A stretch of DNA of 64,000 nucleotides from Hyposmocoma kahamanoa (GCF_003589595.1 NW_020653713.1:2917811-2981810), one strand, 5' to 3'; counted from the stretch's first letter, positions 32,104 through 42,780 are shown. Numbers and translations: made by a program. The notes: a model not told the origin generated them from the sequence alone.

Positions 32104-32304
32104 GATGTCACTAGCGGCGAAGACTGCCGAAAGTCAGTACAAAGATCTAATAATAAAAATACATAAGAGAATTTTGACTACTCGGTAACTGGACCCGTGT
32201 CACAATGCTACGGTGCAGCATGGACGTGGGGGTTCGAGTCCCACCGGATCGACGGATTTTTTTCTGTATGTTCGATCTTTGTACTCATAATGATTACAAA
32301 ACTA
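32104..32304 (+). mobile_element. SINE-B-related copy 5
   Basis: Degenerate leader (GTCACTAGCGGCGAAG), then a tRNA-like part with B-box GGTTCGAGTCC in GTGGGGGTTCGAGTCCCACC, then GGATCGACGGATTTTTTTC and GTTCGATCTTTGTACTCATA. The head differs from other SINE-B copies, so it may come from a different tRNA. Confidence 0.7.
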
Positions 32305-32449
32305 GTGTAGTTATTTCACAAAAAAACTCAATAAATACATTAGAATTACACTCCACATGATGCGATGAAACTGCGCGAAGCGACGGAACCAGGGCTAGGT
32401 GACGAAGCTAGGCGAAGCCATGTGTTGCGGTGTGTAAGCAAGAGAAATT

Positions 32450-32585
32450 AAAGCGATGCCACACGCGCGATGTCTTGCGTGAGCGCCATTTTAACGTACC
32501 GTATGACATGTGGTTTTGATTTATATGTAGTACAACGCGACGTCACGTCGCAACGTCGACCCAACGCATCGCGTGGCTTCGCTCT
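32450..32585. mobile_element. MITE-4 copy 2, short form
   Basis: AAAGCGATGCCACACGCGCG to the inverted CGCATCGCGTGGCTTCGCTC. Related GC-rich sequence flanks both sides (32370-32440; 32590-32665, ending GTGTCATGTGACATCGCTCT), so this is probably a cluster of nested or broken copies. Confidence 0.6.
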
Positions 32586-33945
32586 TACGTCGTGGCACTC
32601 AGTGTGTTAACAGCACAGCGTTGTAACTTCGCAACGATTGTGTCATGTGACATCGCTCTTAATGATGTTCCATGTCAAGTGTGGTGACTGTCGAACATTG
32701 GCGAGAGGTATTTTATGTTCATCCTTAATTGCCATAAGTCTATAATTTTTATGTGTGAAAGTAACTCATTGACTAAACAAGCTTAGAATTCAAGGTGTGA
32801 CGTGCTAAACATTTCTGCCTTAAACTAAGGGAATTACCAGACTTATCGACGTGGAATCGTCCAGTGGCAACGCGTCCATATAACTCGATTTCCACCGGCT
32901 TGCCTAAAACTTTTCAATACGTAATACTAATGGTATACAATTTAAGTATAGAATAAGTTAATCAGTGAAATGAAGGGTACTATAATTATTATCTTGTGTG
33001 CTAGTAAGTGTTTTGCTTACGTATCGCAAAGCGTCCTTTTAACGGCAAAAGAAGTTTTTGTTAAAGTTTTGTTTAGACCGGCTTCACTAACGACTATTTT
33101 CACGCGCCTCGTCACTGAGTCTGTCAGAAAAATCTTTATGTTCAGAGTAAGAGCCGAACGCTTGGACTTACGTCCAGCTATTATGTAACATTTTTGTGAC
33201 CGGCTAAGTCAATGCGTGTGAATAAAAATTTCCGAATGCTGGTTACGACATTTAGTCAAAAGAGTGTCAAAATGCCGATTCTGGTATTGACTTTTGACAT
33301 CACTAGCGTTGATAGAATATGAACCTAGTTTCGAAAACTTAGCGTAGCACAGGTCCAAATCCAACGTTTCCATTACGAAAGCTTTTCCTTTTTGTTATCT
33401 GTTGTTGTTGTATTTGGTAAAAAGTTAGTAGCAGTGGAAAAACTGAACTAGGAATTAGTTCGCAACAGAAATAGTTTTTGGTTCAGTTCACTTTTCTGTG
33501 AAAAGTGGAAACCTTTTTATTTGATTTTTTAAAATCATATTATACTCCAAAAATAACTGATCAGATATTGTAAATATTTGAATATCAATATTTTTTTTAG
33601 TGGTAAAGTAAAACTTCAAATTGATTAGTAGGTAGTACATACCAATAATAAAATTATAGGCAATAGGTTTGGACACGAATGTCACGTTGTAATTGTATAA
33701 ATAAACCATAAATATAGATAGATTGATTAATAAGTGATTATGATACTGTGTACAAAGGAAACAAGACAAAATTAAATAAAAAGTAGTGGGTTTTAGTGTA
33801 GTGACTTATTGTGGTTTTTATGCTTAATTGATTTTTTTTCCGTTTGAGAACCTTTGATTTATGACAGTTGAACAGACACACCGAACATGCCTATACTATT
33901 GGAGGATTTCCCTTGATTTCCATGCAATCCTGTCATCAGATTCTA
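32586..33945. other. No gene recognised
   Basis: 32586-32665 continues the MITE-4-like sequence. The rest is AT-rich; 33085-33200 is more complex (GCCGAACGCTTGGACTTACG) but without an assignable frame. Confidence 0.45.
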
Positions 33946-34092
33946 ACTTGGTGACAATGGGACCAGCTCAAGAGTATAAACAAAAAAAGAATTATCAAAT
34001 TCGGTCCACCATTGACGGATAAATCGGTGAACATACATAAAAAATACAGACAGTCGAACATAGAACCTCCTTTTATTTTGAAGTCGGTAACA
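33946..34092. mobile_element. MITE-3 copy 3 (partial)
   Basis: Keeps the right half: AATGGGACCAGCTC, AAAGAATTATCAAATTCGGT, AACATACATAAAAAATACAG, AGAACCTCCTTTTATTTTGA, AGTCGGTAAC. Confidence 0.65.
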
Positions 34093-35460
34093 AACGGAGT
34101 GCATTCCTCACAGTACGTAATCACTCGCTGCACGTTTAAAAATTCGGAACGAAAAATGGAGTGTTATTTATGGAATTGGACAATATTTGGCGAACTGAAT
34201 TACATGGACGTTGTTTCATATGATAATGTATATACTCAGACAACAAACACTGTTCCACGATTCTGAACCCTCCGTTCGGAGAATTTTCATATTGCGCCAA
34301 AAATGCACTTAAGTAAATTTCAAAATGAAACGCTGTGTTTGACGTACCACGATATTACACTCATGCAGGTGCCTAAGTTCAATTTCCCGTATCTCTGACA
34401 GAAATTGCATCTCTCGGATTTTATTTAAAAACAAGCAAAACTCGAAGAAATAAAAGTTGGATGAAACTACGTTTGTGAACGGAATGTTTTCGAATATACA
34501 ATTCCGTAAGATGTCCGTAAGCCAGACTCAGTTCACTTTTGGTTTGCATGATAAGTAGAATCGATTGTACGGAATTCGTTTAAAAAATCCATGCTTTAAA
34601 CAACGAAGCATTAAAAAAAAATATGTTCATAGTTCTTGCATATAAAAAAAAAATTTTATTGCTATGGAACGTAAAAATGAATTTCGAATTCAGGACAGCA
34701 ATTAAGAACGCAACAAAAGCGCGAATTGTTAAACCTATACTCGGCCAGTGTTAAAAAATAAAATTAAAACACTTTTCAACAGGTTTTTTTTAAATCCGAA
34801 TTTGAAGAGTCGACTAATCGAATACGCAGAATAAATTCTATAATTTTCGCTGCGACCGATTGGTTATTGAACAAGCGAGGAACAAAAACGGTTCAATCAC
34901 CTCTTTGACATCGGAACAGATCAGTTCCCGAGCGTCAACTTTTTTATAACATAACAGAGAAAAGTTCCCAAGGGACATTCCAGAAATCTCCGTGAAGAAT
35001 GTAATAGAGAGAATGAAAGACGTGAAAAAAACACGCGACGATTCGGCACAGATCGAGACTGGGGAATATTAAGCTTGTAAGGTACAAGGCAATATTTTGT
35101 ACGCGAAGAGACCTTTTTGTTTCAACGACTATTGTTATTTGTTAGGTCCCCTATTGAGGGTTGTCTGGCCTTTCATTAATCATGCCGCAAAATCGCTTAC
35201 ATTAATTTTACATTAAGATTGGTCTATGTAAAATTTAAACAAAGAATTTGGTTTTCATTTTTTATATAACGATGACTTTCTAGAATAACGCAAAATTCAT
35301 CTAATTTGTGAAAGATAAAAAAAGGGACGTATCTAGAATGCGAATCGGTCAAGTTGTGACGTGATTGTTTTAAGCAATGAAAAGTTCGACGATTTTGAAT
35401 CAGAAAACGGAGTAAGTGCAACATAATATTATATTATCGCAACATAAAGGAATTATTAAT
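34093..35460. other. No gene recognised; complex patch at 34840-35200
   Basis: Mostly AT-rich. 34840-35200 is denser in CpG (CCGATTGGTTATTGAACAAG, GCCTTTCATTAATCATGCCG) and appears unique; it could be conserved non-coding DNA. A frame at 34012-34266 has no recognisable domain. Confidence 0.35.
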
Positions 35461-36120
35461 TAGAGATGCCACGAATATTCGGCTACTATTCGGTACTCGG
35501 CCTATTCGGCCACTTTTTATATTTCAAATAATGAAGAAAAGCACATATTATTCAAAATGTATCATGTATTTAATCATAAATTACTGTTTTAATTCTCTAA
35601 ATCGATCAGTGGCATGTTGCGATTAATGAAAACAATATTTTCAGCATTGGTTGGTAACCAACGATGGCGCTTGACCTCATAAACAATTTCTCCTCCCCTC
35701 CTGCTGAAAATAGCCTCTCACCATAAACACTATTGCCAGGAGACGATAGATAAATCTTAGCAAATTTTGATAGGGTTGGATACTGTTTTGCGTTTGCTGA
35801 TCACCACTTGTAAGGCTCTGCCTTCCGATCTAGGCGAACAGTTTTCAAATAAAAATCAATCTCATGTGCAATAGAACTTTTCTTCACATCCTCATCATTT
35901 TGCATATTATTTGTAGCGATTTCTTCAAAACAGGTCCAGTAACTGTCATGTATTGATTCTATCGTTTATTTATTTTTCAACAAAAACACCCCACCCTGTC
36001 TCAGCGCAATGAGACAGTGTGAAATGCACAAATCCAAAGCCGAACATTTGGCAGTCGAATATTCGGCGCTTCAGCCGAGAGCGTGGATATTCGGCCAAAT
36101 CACTATTCGTGACATCTCTA
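35461..36120 (-). mobile_element. hAT element remnant
   Basis: Termini TAGAGATGCCACGAATATTC (left) and the inverted GAATATCC...CACTATTCGTGACATCTCTA (right), with TATTCGGC words repeated just inside both ends, are typical of a hAT family found in animals. About 660 bp long and carries a decayed transposase C-terminus on the minus strand. A clear 8-bp duplication is not visible; a mariner-like element begins six bases beyond the right end and may have disturbed it. Confidence 0.75.
35589..35880 (-). pseudogene. hAT transposase C-terminal dimerisation region, broken
   Basis: Minus strand reads SSIAHEIDFYLKTVRLDRKA, EPYKW* (the second Trp of the family's WW motif is a TGA stop), SANAKQYPTLSKFAKIYLSS, PGNSVYGERLFSAGG, then, after a frameshift, AENIVFINRNMPLIDLEN and a stop at 35589-35591. 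The order (WW, YLS.P..S...ERLFSAGG, then F.N.N.PL) is that of the hAT-family C-terminal dimerisation domain. The catalytic core is absent, so it cannot make active transposase. Confidence 0.8.
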
Positions 36121-36126
36121 CTAATA

Positions 36127-36784
36127 AAGGGTATTTCAACAAGAACTTCGTTTTGTAAATCAAAATAAAACAATAAATTTAGATGACAATAATTAAAACT
36201 TTTATTGTATTAAAAAAGTAAGGTTTGGCAATTATGAATGAAAAATGATATCTTATAAATGTCCACCAATGGATTACGCTATCGAGAGATGTTAACAACT
36301 AAATTTTGGCCTATTATTGATGATATGGATATCACTAACATGTGGTTTCAACAAGACGGTGCCACAAGTCATACAGCCACCGAAACAATTAATTTATTGC
36401 AAATCAAATTTCCCCATCGTATAATTTCACGAAATTCAGCCGTTAAGTGGCCATGTGATTTAACACCGCTGGATTATTTTTCATGGGGTTATATTCAAGA
36501 CGGAGTCTATACGAAGCCAATCAAATCGATTGCAGCCTTAAAACTCAAAATTCGTGAAGTGATTAACGAAATAGACCCACTATTTTGTGAAAAGGTGATT
36601 AAAAACTTTGATGAAAGAATCGACTTCTGTAACTGTGGTCGTGGTGGACATTTATCAGGTATCATTTTTAATTCATGATTGCTAAACCTTATTTTTTGTG
36701 ATACAATAAAAATTTGAATCATTGTCATCTTAATTTATTGTTTTATTTTGATTTACAAAACAAAGTTCTTGTTGAAAAACTAAA
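36127..36784 (+). mobile_element. Mariner/Tc1-type element, internally deleted
   Basis: Two inverted arms of over 100 bp: left from 36131 (TTCAACAAGAACTTCGTTTT ... GTAAGGTTTGGCAATTATGA) and right to 36780, inverted with scattered mismatches. Candidate TA duplications lie at 36125-36126 and 36785-36786, placed symmetrically. Total about 660 bp with only the C-terminal part of a transposase between the arms. It lies six bases from the hAT remnant. Confidence 0.8.
36259..36678 (+). pseudogene. Mariner-like transposase, C-terminal half
   Basis: 139-codon frame directly preceded by an in-frame TAA. It encodes the second half of a DDE/D transposase: WFQQDGATSHTA holds the second catalytic Asp and DLTPLDYFSWGY the third; the end RGGHLSGIIFNS is typical. 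38 residues separate the two Asp here. Relatives I recall have WPPRS.DLTPLDYF; here WP is followed directly by CDL, so about three residues were lost in frame, and 41 would be the usual spacing. The first catalytic Asp and the DNA-binding domain are missing, so the protein is inactive, though the remaining frame is clean, suggesting moderate age. Confidence 0.85.
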
Positions 36785-36856
36785 TATACACGTCTTCGTC
36801 TGAAAACCCACAATTATTTTATCGCATTTTATTGTCCATCCATCGTTCCATCAACA

Positions 36857-37115
36857 TCAACCCGTTTTTACGTTCCACTGCTGGGAGACCTAACCTAAAC
36901 CTTGGGATTTAGACCATAGTCCGCCACGCTTTGCCAATGCAGATTGGGGGCTTCACAAGTTTTCCGAGGGTTGTTTCTTCGACGTATGAAACCTATACGA
37001 AGCTTTTCTTCACCGACTAGCTCATGGTAAATTTCGCACATAAATTCCGAAGGCCCGGAATCCAAGGCCTCAGCCCGAGAGGCGGTAGGTCAGACCATTA
37101 GGCTGTCACAGCTTA
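36857..37115 (-). mobile_element. SINE-E (Bm1-like), long copy
   Basis: Minus strand: a tRNA-like head region GACCTACCGCCTCTCGGGCT, a degenerate 5' part, TTTATGTGCGAAATTTACCA, GAGCTAGTCGGTGAAGAAAA, CCCCCAATCTGCATTGGCAA, GTCTCCCAGCAGTGGAACGT and a GATG-type tail at 36830-36856. Confidence 0.75.
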
Positions 37116-37499
37116 CGTACGTTACGTTACGTAAAACATTATACATACGAATAACAAATACGCAGCGTAATAATGACTACTTCCTATTTCCTTCATCTTA
37201 TCTACTGCTGCCCTGAAACTTACAAGACATTTCTTGGCACCCTATATAATGTCTTTAATTTCAACCTCCATCAAGGAATGCTCCATTAATGTAATCTCCT
37301 ACTCGGAGCTTGTGTCCAATGCGTGTTAAATGACGTCACTCGAGGAGAAAGCGGGGGATAAACATTCTTCCAGTGGGGGAACACCCTCTCAGATTAAAAC
37401 ATGTCATATGGGATAGAAATTCCCCTGGTAGCACTTGACATAGGAAATGGTAATTTGAATAGGTTAAAAGTAATTTGTGGTTCATAAATCATAATAAAA
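37116..37499. other. No gene; unique complex patch at 37320-37450
   Basis: 37320-37450 (AAATGACGTCACTCGAGGAG, GGGGGAACACCCTCTCAGAT) includes a perfect CRE-type TGACGTCA near 37332. Remaining sequence is AT-rich. Confidence 0.3.
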
Positions 37500-37702
37500 G
37501 TTTTTTTTTTGTGATATCAAGTGACGGGAAGACCAATTTATGCGCCTCATTGTAAGCGACTTGCCTACCTTATAATTAATAATAAGTTCGTTGTATTTAG
37601 AGCTTTAAATCTCAAACACCCGAGGAACACTGCTACTACGCTCGTCACCCTAAAACAAACTTCCATGTCCATGTGCCTATAGTTTCACTAGCAACCCTTA
37701 CT
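37500..37702 (+). mobile_element. SIR-1 repeat, copy 12 (3' truncated)
   Basis: TTTTTTTTTGTGATATCAAG, TGACGGGAAGACCAATTTAT, GCCTCATTGTAAGCGACTTG, TACGCTCGTCACCCTAAAAC, then the family ends after TTTCACTAGCAACCCTTAC. Confidence 0.8.
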
Positions 37703-38384
37703 AAAATTGAATAAATATAATATAAACTAGAACTAAGATTATATTTTTCAATAATGTCAACGTTTTAGTGGTCGCGAGAAAGTATAATGATAATCTTGCA
37801 GATGATTAAACACAAACGCCTGCATTAAGTGATGAGCAATGCGTCGATGTAGTTTGATTGCCACTGCGATTTGCGAAGGCGCTCAACCTGAACAGGTATA
37901 ATTTAATTTATTCTCTTTTATGGTTACAAAATAAAATATTATAGATGAAATAAATTGAGTTACGGTCAATTTCCATACAATTTGTAAAAACTGGTTATGA
38001 TGACAGTAACAAAATAATATAGTTTCACTTTGCCCAGCTAAATATTATGCGTACAGACATATTGAAAGCAAATTGTCTGTGTAGTAAAAAGTAACATATA
38101 ACATACTTAACCATGTATAACATGTGTTATAGTTAATAATAATATAGTAAATAATTTCAACTCCTTGATAGCAACTTGAGTCAATTAAAATAATTGCAAC
38201 ATGGCCTGCGCACTTCAATTGCGCGACCCGTTTTGTAACATCGCTCACTTTACTCTGCGCTCTGACCCATTTGTTTCATTTACTGTCTCTCAAATCTCTT
38301 AAATGGCAAATTTTGAAAATCAACCGGAATCTTATAGGTAGCAGTGTATACATTGTTGTGTCGTGTATTACGTAATATTTTCCC
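37703..38384. other. No gene recognised
   Basis: AT-rich, unassigned. Confidence 0.5.
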
Positions 38385-38570
38385 TAATTCAGGAATCTGC
38401 TATAACGCTTCAAGCAGGGGAGACTAATCTGCTCCGGCAGCGTCAAGCGAGCGCCGCCAGTCGGAGGGCGCCGCGATTTTTGCTATATCGCCTTTCATTA
38501 CCGGCGGGTGACGAGAAATGCCACGAATCAGATTAACGTTTACGTTATTTATTTCTCTTTGTTATTTACG
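38385..38570. promoter_or_regulatory. GC-rich unique patch, possible conserved non-coding DNA
   Basis: CAGCGTCAAGCGAGCGCCGC, GTCGGAGGGCGCCGCGATTT and ACCGGCGGGTGACGAGAAAT stand out from AT-rich surroundings. GATTA/TAATC cores occur at both edges (GACTAATCTG near 38426, CAGATTAACG near 38529). No repeat partner; function inferred only. Confidence 0.3.
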
Positions 38571-38750
38571 TAAACACTGAACATCAATACAATCAACGAA
38601 ACAAGAATAGAAATAAGGACTAAAATGATTTAGCTACATTGTATCCAATACTTTAGTTGTATGACCTTGTGACTTTTATCGAGATCTTAGGCTTTCGCGA
38701 TTGTAAACCATTTTTTCGGTTACTTATCGGAAGTCATAAAAAAATATTAA

Positions 38751-38960
38751 TCACATACGTTGCCCTGATCCCAAAGTACGTAACTAAAGTACTTGTGTTA
38801 TAGTAATCGTTAACTACGCCGGTACCAAAAACACCCAGACACGAGACAAGTTAGTAAAAGGTAGATTCTACATTAACCCAGCTGAGGATCGAACCCCGGA
38901 CCTCATAGATGGCGACGCTGTGAAAACCAGCGTGCAAACCACCCGACCACCTGGAGGTCG
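38751..38960 (-). mobile_element. SINE-G, tRNA-derived
   Basis: Minus strand: CGACCTCCAGGTGGTCGGGT (A-box region), ACGCTGGTTTTCACAGCGTC, GAGGTCCGGGGTTCGATCCT (B-box GGTTCGATCC), CTGGGTTAATGTAGAATCTA, TCGTGTCTGGGTGTTTTTGG and an end region CTTTGGGATCAGGGCAACGT. Near full length, only copy in the window. Confidence 0.7.
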
Positions 38961-39362
38961 TTAGAACTTAAAAAAGCTCCTAACCGAAAATTTGCGTTAA
39001 GCGTTAAATTAGTTATATATCTGTTTTACGGGATTGTGAAAATTCTAACAAACTTTATTTCGGGTAAGTGTAATTTCGGACTTCTGACTTGTTAGCTATT
39101 TTTTTTATCCAAATTGCATTTATTGGTCTTTCAAAGAATGTTTCGGGATCTTTAGAGGTCCCATGGTCACGGCTAACAGCGCAAACAATGTTTTTTTTAT
39201 TTACTTGCAAACTTTACAGCTTTTAATTTTGATTTCTAATCTTCAATATTAAATGTACTATTAGTATTCTTGTAAAATAACTTGAATAAATAAAATACAA
39301 ATGTATTTAAAATTTTTTCGTTGGATGTATAACATTCGAAATAAATAATTTGAATTTGAATT

Positions 39363-39570
39363 AAAAAAAAAACAAGTGCGCATTTGACCTCCATCTCACC
39401 TGGAAAGTGTCGATTAGGTCGCCGATGGAGCATGCCAAAATAATGCTTATTCACCCTCGCCTTGAGTTCAAAGAATAATTCTGCAGGTAGGGAATTCCAC
39501 ATTCCATATAAATGTGCAGGCGTAACGCTTCGTGTGAATTTTTTTCACTACATATGGGTGAACTCCAGCC
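39363..39570 (-). pseudogene. LINE-L2 reverse transcriptase C-terminus
   Basis: Minus strand: a VHPYVVKKIHTKRYA-like stretch, a frameshift, then WNSLPAELFFELKARVNKHY and FG, followed by a 3' UTR with GAGGTCAAATGCGCACTTGT, a T/A-run and AATTCAAATTCAAATT. Matches 42475-42780 in both coding and 3' parts. Confidence 0.75.
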
Positions 39571-40379
39571 TTATCTACGTCTAAGTTTGTAAACAAAAGC
39601 TACAATTTTTTTTAGATTACAGTTCATATTTAATGAGTAACTTAAATTTACGGTTATTTTGAGAATACCTGATGAATTATAAATCAGAGACAGGCAGAAT
39701 ACATTTACTTAAATATCAAGGAAGTTATATATATGGAGTGGATAATACCTCCCTCAGGAATGTTTGCCGCAAATATTTCATAGATCGCATTTCTCTGGCC
39801 TTAAAAAAATACTAAAACTTAACGACTCAAATAGAGGTAAGCCGCAAAAGCGCAATAACTCAGAAACAAGCAAAAAGGGAGCTGTAATTGCAGACCACTA
39901 CTGTAATAATTATCGCTTTATGCCTTCAGAGTTAAGCGGATTATTGTACCGGTTGTCTGAACAAGGCTGGGGTGACAATAAAATTAAGCCTGTGGAAAGC
40001 TGATAGGGAATTTAGAGTTCACAACAACGGTTCACAAATTACATCGTTATATTTGTAGCTTTGCCACGAACAAAATTTCTAAAAAATTTCGTATGTTGTA
40101 GTTTAAATCTCTTTATATAAGTGCTGTTTAGTCTTAAGGAGACGTCAAGTATGACAATTAGGATTTAAATTCAACCTTTGAAGCTCGTGACTGTACGATA
40201 ACATAAAAAAACATTAAAAATATGTTTCAAGGAAAAGCACTAATTAGCCTAACTCGAATTGCTATCTTTATGTTATGCAATTTTTTTTTCGTTCTTTCGT
40301 TTATTCATGGAGTCATTCAGTCCGCCATTTATTTATTCCTACTCCGATGCGAGAACATAATCAAAAATAAATCATTTAA
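39571..40379. other. No gene recognised
   Basis: AT-rich. A frame at 39764-40003 is Lys/Asn/Ser-rich with no recognisable domain. Confidence 0.45.
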
Positions 40380-40570
40380 AATTACACAGATTATTGGGTA
40401 ATCCTAAAATTATTTATAATCTGGAATTATCCTGCTAATAGGGATTAAGCGTTGGCGCCCTACACGCAGGTGTTGTGGGGACTGGAAATCCGTCATAAAT
40501 AAATGTGATTTGACACTTGCAAACAGCGCCGCGAAACAATTTCGGGGGAAAATAATTTGATCAAATTTTA
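40380..40570. promoter_or_regulatory. Unique patch with two TAATCC sites
   Basis: TAATCC at 40399-40404 and its inverse GGATTA at 40442-40447 lie in a CpG-containing stretch (GGATTAAGCGTTGGCGCCCT, AACAGCGCCGCGAAACAATT). TAATCC is the core for Otd/Otx/Bicoid-class (K50) homeodomains. Occupancy is conjecture. Confidence 0.3.
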
Positions 40571-40721
40571 AACTGTTTAAGAGTTACGACCTTTTTACTT
40601 GCACTGTTGGCGATCACCAGACTTGTGATGGAAAAGGCCATTTTAAAATTGCCACACGTACTTTATTCAACATATATAATTATTTTGAAATGATACAAGC
40701 TGATTTTGATTGTCTCACAAG

Positions 40722-41099
40722 CTTAGAATAATAACGCATAGAATGATAGTTTCATATCAAACGAACTGTCACAAGTGAGGCAAAAATCAAATTCATGTAG
40801 GCTAGTTTTAGTAGTAGGTTAATTTTCGGTTTTAGTGAATATTTATATAAAAATACAAGTTGAAACGCGTTACTTCCTTGTGGAATGTGATGTTAGTATC
40901 TATTTTATGTTTGTCTGACGTATTTTTACACTCATTTACCGCACATTTCGTCATTTTTAGCTAAAATTCTGGAGCTGTTCGCGGTGGGAGTTGACCTTGA
41001 GCACTGAAGGCCCGCCCGCTCGTGTAGACCCATTGGGCGCGCTTCAATTTGCCTCACTTAGCGTGTGCGGACTAGGTTTCTATGCGTTATTATTCTAAG
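40722..41099 (+). mobile_element. MITE-2 copy 1, 378 bp
   Basis: Perfect 22-bp terminal inverted repeats beginning CTTAGAATAATAACGCATAG, flanked by a perfect 8-bp target duplication CTCACAAG (40714-40721, 41100-41107). An inner inverted pair AAGTGAGGCAAA (about 40773) and TTTGCCTCACTT (about 41048) lies about 50 bp from each end. No frame. 8-bp duplications occur in hAT and P-type elements; the C-T start is unusual for hAT, so the superfamily is left open. Confidence 0.9.
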
Positions 41100-41107
41100 C
41101 TCACAAG

Positions 41108-41598
41108 TATGTCTTCACTGTTTCGTTGTGAGTTGCATGAAAGGAGCCTTCCCGAAAGGCGTACCAATTCTTTCATGTACTCCAGGTGCACTCTGGGCAA
41201 CAATTTGGTTTCTTTATTATTATGAAAGAATACTTATAAATCAACTAAACATGCGACACAAACAAAAACCTGAGCAGGTTTATCCGTGCAGGCAGGGAGC
41301 TCCTAACGACACCGGCAAATCGTTTTGCTTGTAACGTGCCTACCCATTTCTGTAAAAATATTACGAGTCTGGCGAAAAACGATGTAAGTAAACAAATAAC
41401 TATCGTCTGAATAGTGTCAATAATAAGTCACAACAAAAATATGCTGCATATGTATACAGGTGTCAAAAGATGCAGTTAAATAAATTACGAGAAAAAATAT
41501 AGTGTTGCGTGAATTGCAGTGGATAACGAAGATTAGATCAGTTTATGAGTTGTTTAAGATATATGATTTAAGTTTAGTTTTGATGTTGCTACTTGTTA
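41108..41598. other. No gene recognised
   Basis: Mostly AT-rich; a frame overlapping the MITE-2 end (41065-41334) has no domain. Confidence 0.45.
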
Positions 41599-42223
41599 GG
41601 GCGCGTGTATACACTAAGAAAAGTCACCTGGTCAATGCAAGAATTTGTGTCGTTTCTACACACGAACTGTGTACACATTCACGGCGCCGGACAAGAAAAA
41701 AATATTGTTTACCTCTAACGCGACGCGCTCTGCTGCTATTGCATAGAGCGCATTGTCAGTAAACGAACGTTCCTGCGGGTGTTACCACTGTTGCACCACT
41801 AATTTCATTGCGACTAATGAAATACATGATTTATTTATAAATTTAGTAGAGGAACGACCCGTATTGTGGGACAAAACCTTAGAGATTTATAAAGATAAAC
41901 GATGTACTTTTGAGGCATGGAGAGAAATATTTATTATTCTATACATATAATTTGCAATCACCATTTTATTTTAATTAGTAGTCAACATATTTCTTCACAC
42001 AGTCGGTAGTAAAACGACAGTTATCTAGAAGTGCGCTGACACGTTTTCCCTGCACACGTCTGCTCGAAAGCATTCGTATCGTGTACATATTCATCATTTT
42101 CTTGTCTGCAACAAACAAGTAATATTTTCGTGGCTAGATCTGACAAAATTCTTGTCGTGTACAAGGCCATTCTCGTCTTTTCTGTTGCAGACACGACGAA
42201 TTTCTTAGCGTATACACGCGCTA
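41599..42223 (+). mobile_element. PIF/Harbinger-type element, internally deleted
   Basis: Left end GGGCGCGTGTATACACTAAG and inverted right end CTTAGCGTATACACGCGCTA share GCGCGTGTATAC and CTAAGAAA; TTA occurs directly outside both ends (41596-41598, 42224-42226), the 3-bp duplication of PIF/Harbinger. About 625 bp. The plus strand carries a MADF-domain fragment; the minus strand near 41970-42020 reads CRFTTDCVKKYVDY and a stop, which could be a transposase C-terminus, as expected for two convergent genes. Confidence 0.75.
41753..41950 (+). pseudogene. MADF (Myb/SANT-like) domain fragment
   Basis: An open frame without an ATG start reads NEIHDLFINLVEERPVLWDK then TLEIYKDKRCTFEAWREI and soon stops. 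LVEERPVLWDKTLEIYKD...AWREI is the first helix region of MADF domains, which occur in the accessory DNA-binding protein of PIF/Harbinger elements and in insect transcription regulators such as Adf-1-like proteins. Only about 40 residues remain, about half a domain. Its place between Harbinger-type ends favours a transposon protein over a host gene. Confidence 0.7.
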
Positions 42224-42474
42224 TTAGGTTATTTTAAGGCAGTAATGAGTTAATCAGTTTTGGTACCTGTTTGGTAGTTCAGTCAGTTTTTGTAATATAG
42301 ATTGTTACAATGTGGAATTTTTAGCACGTTACACTTGGCGTAACTATTTTATGGCTAAATTTATTTTGTAAGTTTTTATAAGGAGGTAAAACTGCAAAGT
42401 CTTGAACACCGCCGTAAAGTTGCCTGCTTATCGGTATTCTACTGGATATGTCACGGAGTGTATGTGCGATGGAA

Positions 42475-42780
42475 TTGGACGATTTAATTCCGCCTTCACC
42501 TTTCCATCACCGGGGGACCAGACGTAGGCTGGGATTCCACCCCTATGTAGAAGATATTCCAAAGATTCGGACGAAACTTCCACATTTATATGGCGAACGG
42601 TTATATGGAGTGGAAATCCTCGCTTGCAGACATATTCCCTGAACGCTATAACTTGGCCCTTTTCAAGGCGAGAGTGAATAGGCATTATTTGGGTGTGCAT
42701 GCTTCATAGTTGGCCTCATGGTCATTTTCTATTAGGTAAGTTGAAGGTCAAATGCGCACTTATTCTTCAATAATAAAAAA
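42475..42780 (+). pseudogene. LINE-L2 reverse transcriptase C-terminus, best copy
   Basis: Reads LDDLIPPSPFHHRGTRRRLG, FHPYVEDIPKIRTK, a frame break near LYGER, then FPERYNLALFKARVNRHYLG and VHAS before a stop near 42709. The 3' UTR has GAAGGTCAAATGCGCACTTA and an A-run from 42775. This copy shows what is deleted at 3383-3592. No catalytic part present. Confidence 0.75.
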
